From Periconia sp. R9002 (taxonomy: Eukaryota; Ascomycota; Dothideomycetes; Pleosporales; Periconiaceae): a stretch of 11,041 bases of DNA. The position numbers and the translations under genes are program-made. The notes under the pieces were generated by a model. The model saw only the letters and a program-made list of their open reading frames with translations, was not told where the DNA came from and searched no databases. The DNA lies in contig JAMAHW010000250.1 in assembly GCA_023627715.1 (NCBI GenBank), positions 1 through 11,041 on the forward strand. The letters are read 5' to 3'. Below are positions 10,301 through 11,041 of the stretch, piece by piece. Numbering within the stretch: the stretch's first letter is position 1; each line of letters opens with the position of its first letter.

Positions 10301-10459
10301 AGTGACGCGAAATTGATGTACACAAGAGCGCTCATAGGATACAAAGTTATTTTTGGACCTGAGCATCATTGGTACCTAGATATGAAGAAGTGTCTTCAAG
10401 ACCTCGAGAACACTGATGAGTGGGTTTTGGCGACAGCTGATTTGCAGCTGAACGAGTAA
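7340..10459 (+). CDS. Fungal NOD-like receptor: PNP_UDP - NB-ARC - TPR (3 exons, 997 aa)
   Basis: Exons 7340-8303, 8356-8979 and 9054-10459 join to 2994 nt, 997 residues plus TAA; the ATG has A at -3. Residues 1-310 form a PNP_UDP (nucleoside phosphorylase/MTAN-like) fold: VGIGGG at 92-97, CxxC at 203-206, HYGTIASGNQVMKDG at 225-239, FEMEAAG at 255-261 and ICDYSD at 274-279, D276 matching the MTAN catalytic Asp. The NB-ARC module follows: P-loop GLGGIGKT 372-379, Walker B LLIFDNVD about 458-465, GSVLITTR 489-496 and GLPLA 543-547. A winged-helix-like part holds HPVVHQW at 684-690 in place of plant MHD. Residues about 757-967 are five 42-residue kinesin-light-chain-type TPRs. By family knowledge the TPRs sense a ligand, NB-ARC oligomerises and the PNP domain is the effector, giving incompatibility or defence cell death. 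Ligand and substrate are unknown. No frameshift or internal stop is seen, so the allele looks intact. Confidence 0.93.
8304..8355 (+). other. NLR intron 1 (52 nt), PNP/NB-ARC junction
   Basis: The donor is GTAGGT and the acceptor TAG; the branch site is weak (a CTTAC-like match about 16-20 nt before the acceptor). It is phase 1, giving ..ARSIIVESSKYRVPFSLKG.., a pattern usual for this linker in PNP-type fungal NLRs. It falls exactly between effector and switch domains. If retained, translation stops at 8383 after 347 residues. Confidence 0.85.
8980..9053 (+). other. NLR intron 2 (74 nt)
   Basis: The donor is GTAAGG, the branch site a perfect TACTAAC at 9036-9042, and the acceptor CAG at 9051-9053. 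It is phase 1, joining ..NQDFG to ADDSNELLRLLDGLPLA.. inside NB-ARC, just before GLPLA. If retained, the frame ends at the TAA within the branch site, giving 549 residues without TPRs. Confidence 0.93.
9734..10366 (+). repeat. TPR array, 126-bp tandem repeats within the NLR gene
   Basis: Four units of exactly 126 bp (42 codons) occupy about 9734-10237; a diverged fifth spans about 10247-10366. A marker block beginning CAGGGGAAGCT starts at 9899, 10025 and 10151, identical over 24 nt in the first two and with two changes in the third. By hand, the 126-nt units at 9899 and 10025 match at about 98 positions; the units at 9773 and 9899 match at about 86. The protein consensus is NNLGLLY..QGKLAEAE.MFQRALKGYEKAWGP. 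The first and last units are the most diverged, as expected for edge copies of an array. Confidence 0.9.
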
Positions 10460-11041
10460 GAAACAGTCGTCTCACTCGCGACAGCGCACGCGTATTCGAA
10501 AAACAAAACGTCAAAAAAACGACTCCGAACGGCTTTCGAAACTTACGTTGAGAATGAGCAACGCACACGCACGTGAAATTTGAAAAATCCAAATTCGAAT
10601 TTGCTACAGAGAGCAACAAAGACACGTCTGGCCTCTCTTCCTAGGAGGAGTCTCCACGTGGCTCTGTACTGGTCCGCTTGGGGGAACCGCCCCGACGACT
10701 GCGCAAAGACTGAAAACGTCGATTCAAACTTGCGATTTGATTTGGATAGAGCGTCGGTCTAAGAACCTTCATGTTGTATCCGCGCAAAACTTTCACGGGC
10801 GGCTTCCTTTGCCGTTTCCTACGGGTAGTAGAGATCGGTGCCTCTTTTAGAGGGCATTCTCTTTGATGGATCGTGGTCAGCGTGCATGATACTGGAAGGG
10901 CCAGATTACCATGATATCCACCAACGCACCAAAATCGTCCTCACGCTACATACGCTAAAGGGGGGACAAGACAAGTTCGTTATACTTACACAAGTCCATT
11001 ATCCGAATTCTAAGCTATATAGAGCACAGTACCAGTGTACC
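10460..11041. other. 3' flank of the NLR gene, no gene seen
   Basis: No AATAAA hexamer was seen just after the stop. The DNA is fairly balanced in composition with some A-runs near 10499-10530 and a small palindrome-like CAAATTCGAATTTG at about 10590. A 60-codon open frame at 10580-10762 has no recognisable features. It may be NLR 3' UTR and intergenic DNA. Confidence 0.5.

Noticed and set aside
8301..10459. NB-ARC part and TPR part as separate genes
   Set aside because: Consensus splice sites with a perfect TACTAAC join the frames in phase and rebuild the NB-ARC module through GLPLA; the apparent starts of the separate frames are TTG codons inside the domain.
10580..10762. 60-codon open frame after the NLR gene
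   Set aside because: Short, no recognisable family or motif, and no splice continuation seen.
10725..10775. tRNA-like stretch with TTGGATAGAGCG followed by TCTAAGAA
   Set aside because: It resembles a D-arm and an anticodon loop, but the 5' half of the D-stem and the anticodon stem do not pair, and no B box (GGTTCGAATCC-like) follows. At best a decayed remnant; not called.

Overview
The window looks like nuclear DNA of a filamentous ascomycete (Pezizomycotina; I lean to Dothideomycetes, but cannot prove it from 11 kb). The evidence is short introns of 52-76 nt with GT..AG ends and CTRAY-type branch sites (one a perfect TACTAAC), pyrimidine-rich promoter DNA, and two protein families typical of these fungi. 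There are two spliced protein genes, transcribed away from each other. No rRNA, convincing tRNA, CRISPR array or transposase gene was found.

Left half, minus strand (5469 down to 787): a complete four-exon tricalbin gene. The predicted protein has 1499 residues: an N-terminal cytosolic tail, a hydrophobic ER-membrane hairpin, an SMP lipid-transfer domain and about six C2 domains. It is a conserved protein of ER-plasma membrane contact sites. Its 3' flank (1-786) is A-rich on the + strand, with simple repeats and a 17-bp inverted repeat.

Middle (5470-7339): a 1.87-kb divergent intergenic region. It holds the tricalbin promoter and leader, a C-rich low-complexity stretch, and a NLR-proximal part with a 21-bp direct repeat, a 14-bp tandem repeat and a TATA-like repeat just before the second gene.

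Right half, plus strand (7340-10459): a complete three-exon gene for a 997-residue fungal NOD-like receptor with PNP_UDP - NB-ARC - TPR architecture. The N-terminal nucleoside phosphorylase/nucleosidase fold keeps its catalytic-type residues. The NB-ARC switch has P-loop, Walker B, sensor and GLPLA motifs. The sensor end carries kinesin-light-chain-type TPRs of exactly 126 bp per unit that remain similar at DNA level. Such proteins are thought to act in non-self recognition and programmed cell death. This gene is the most interesting item here; the architecture is known, but the repeat array, RIP-like differences and domain-bounded introns merit checking. The last 580 bp hold no recognisable gene.

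The two genes have no evident functional link: a housekeeping lipid-transfer gene sits beside a probable accessory immune-receptor gene.
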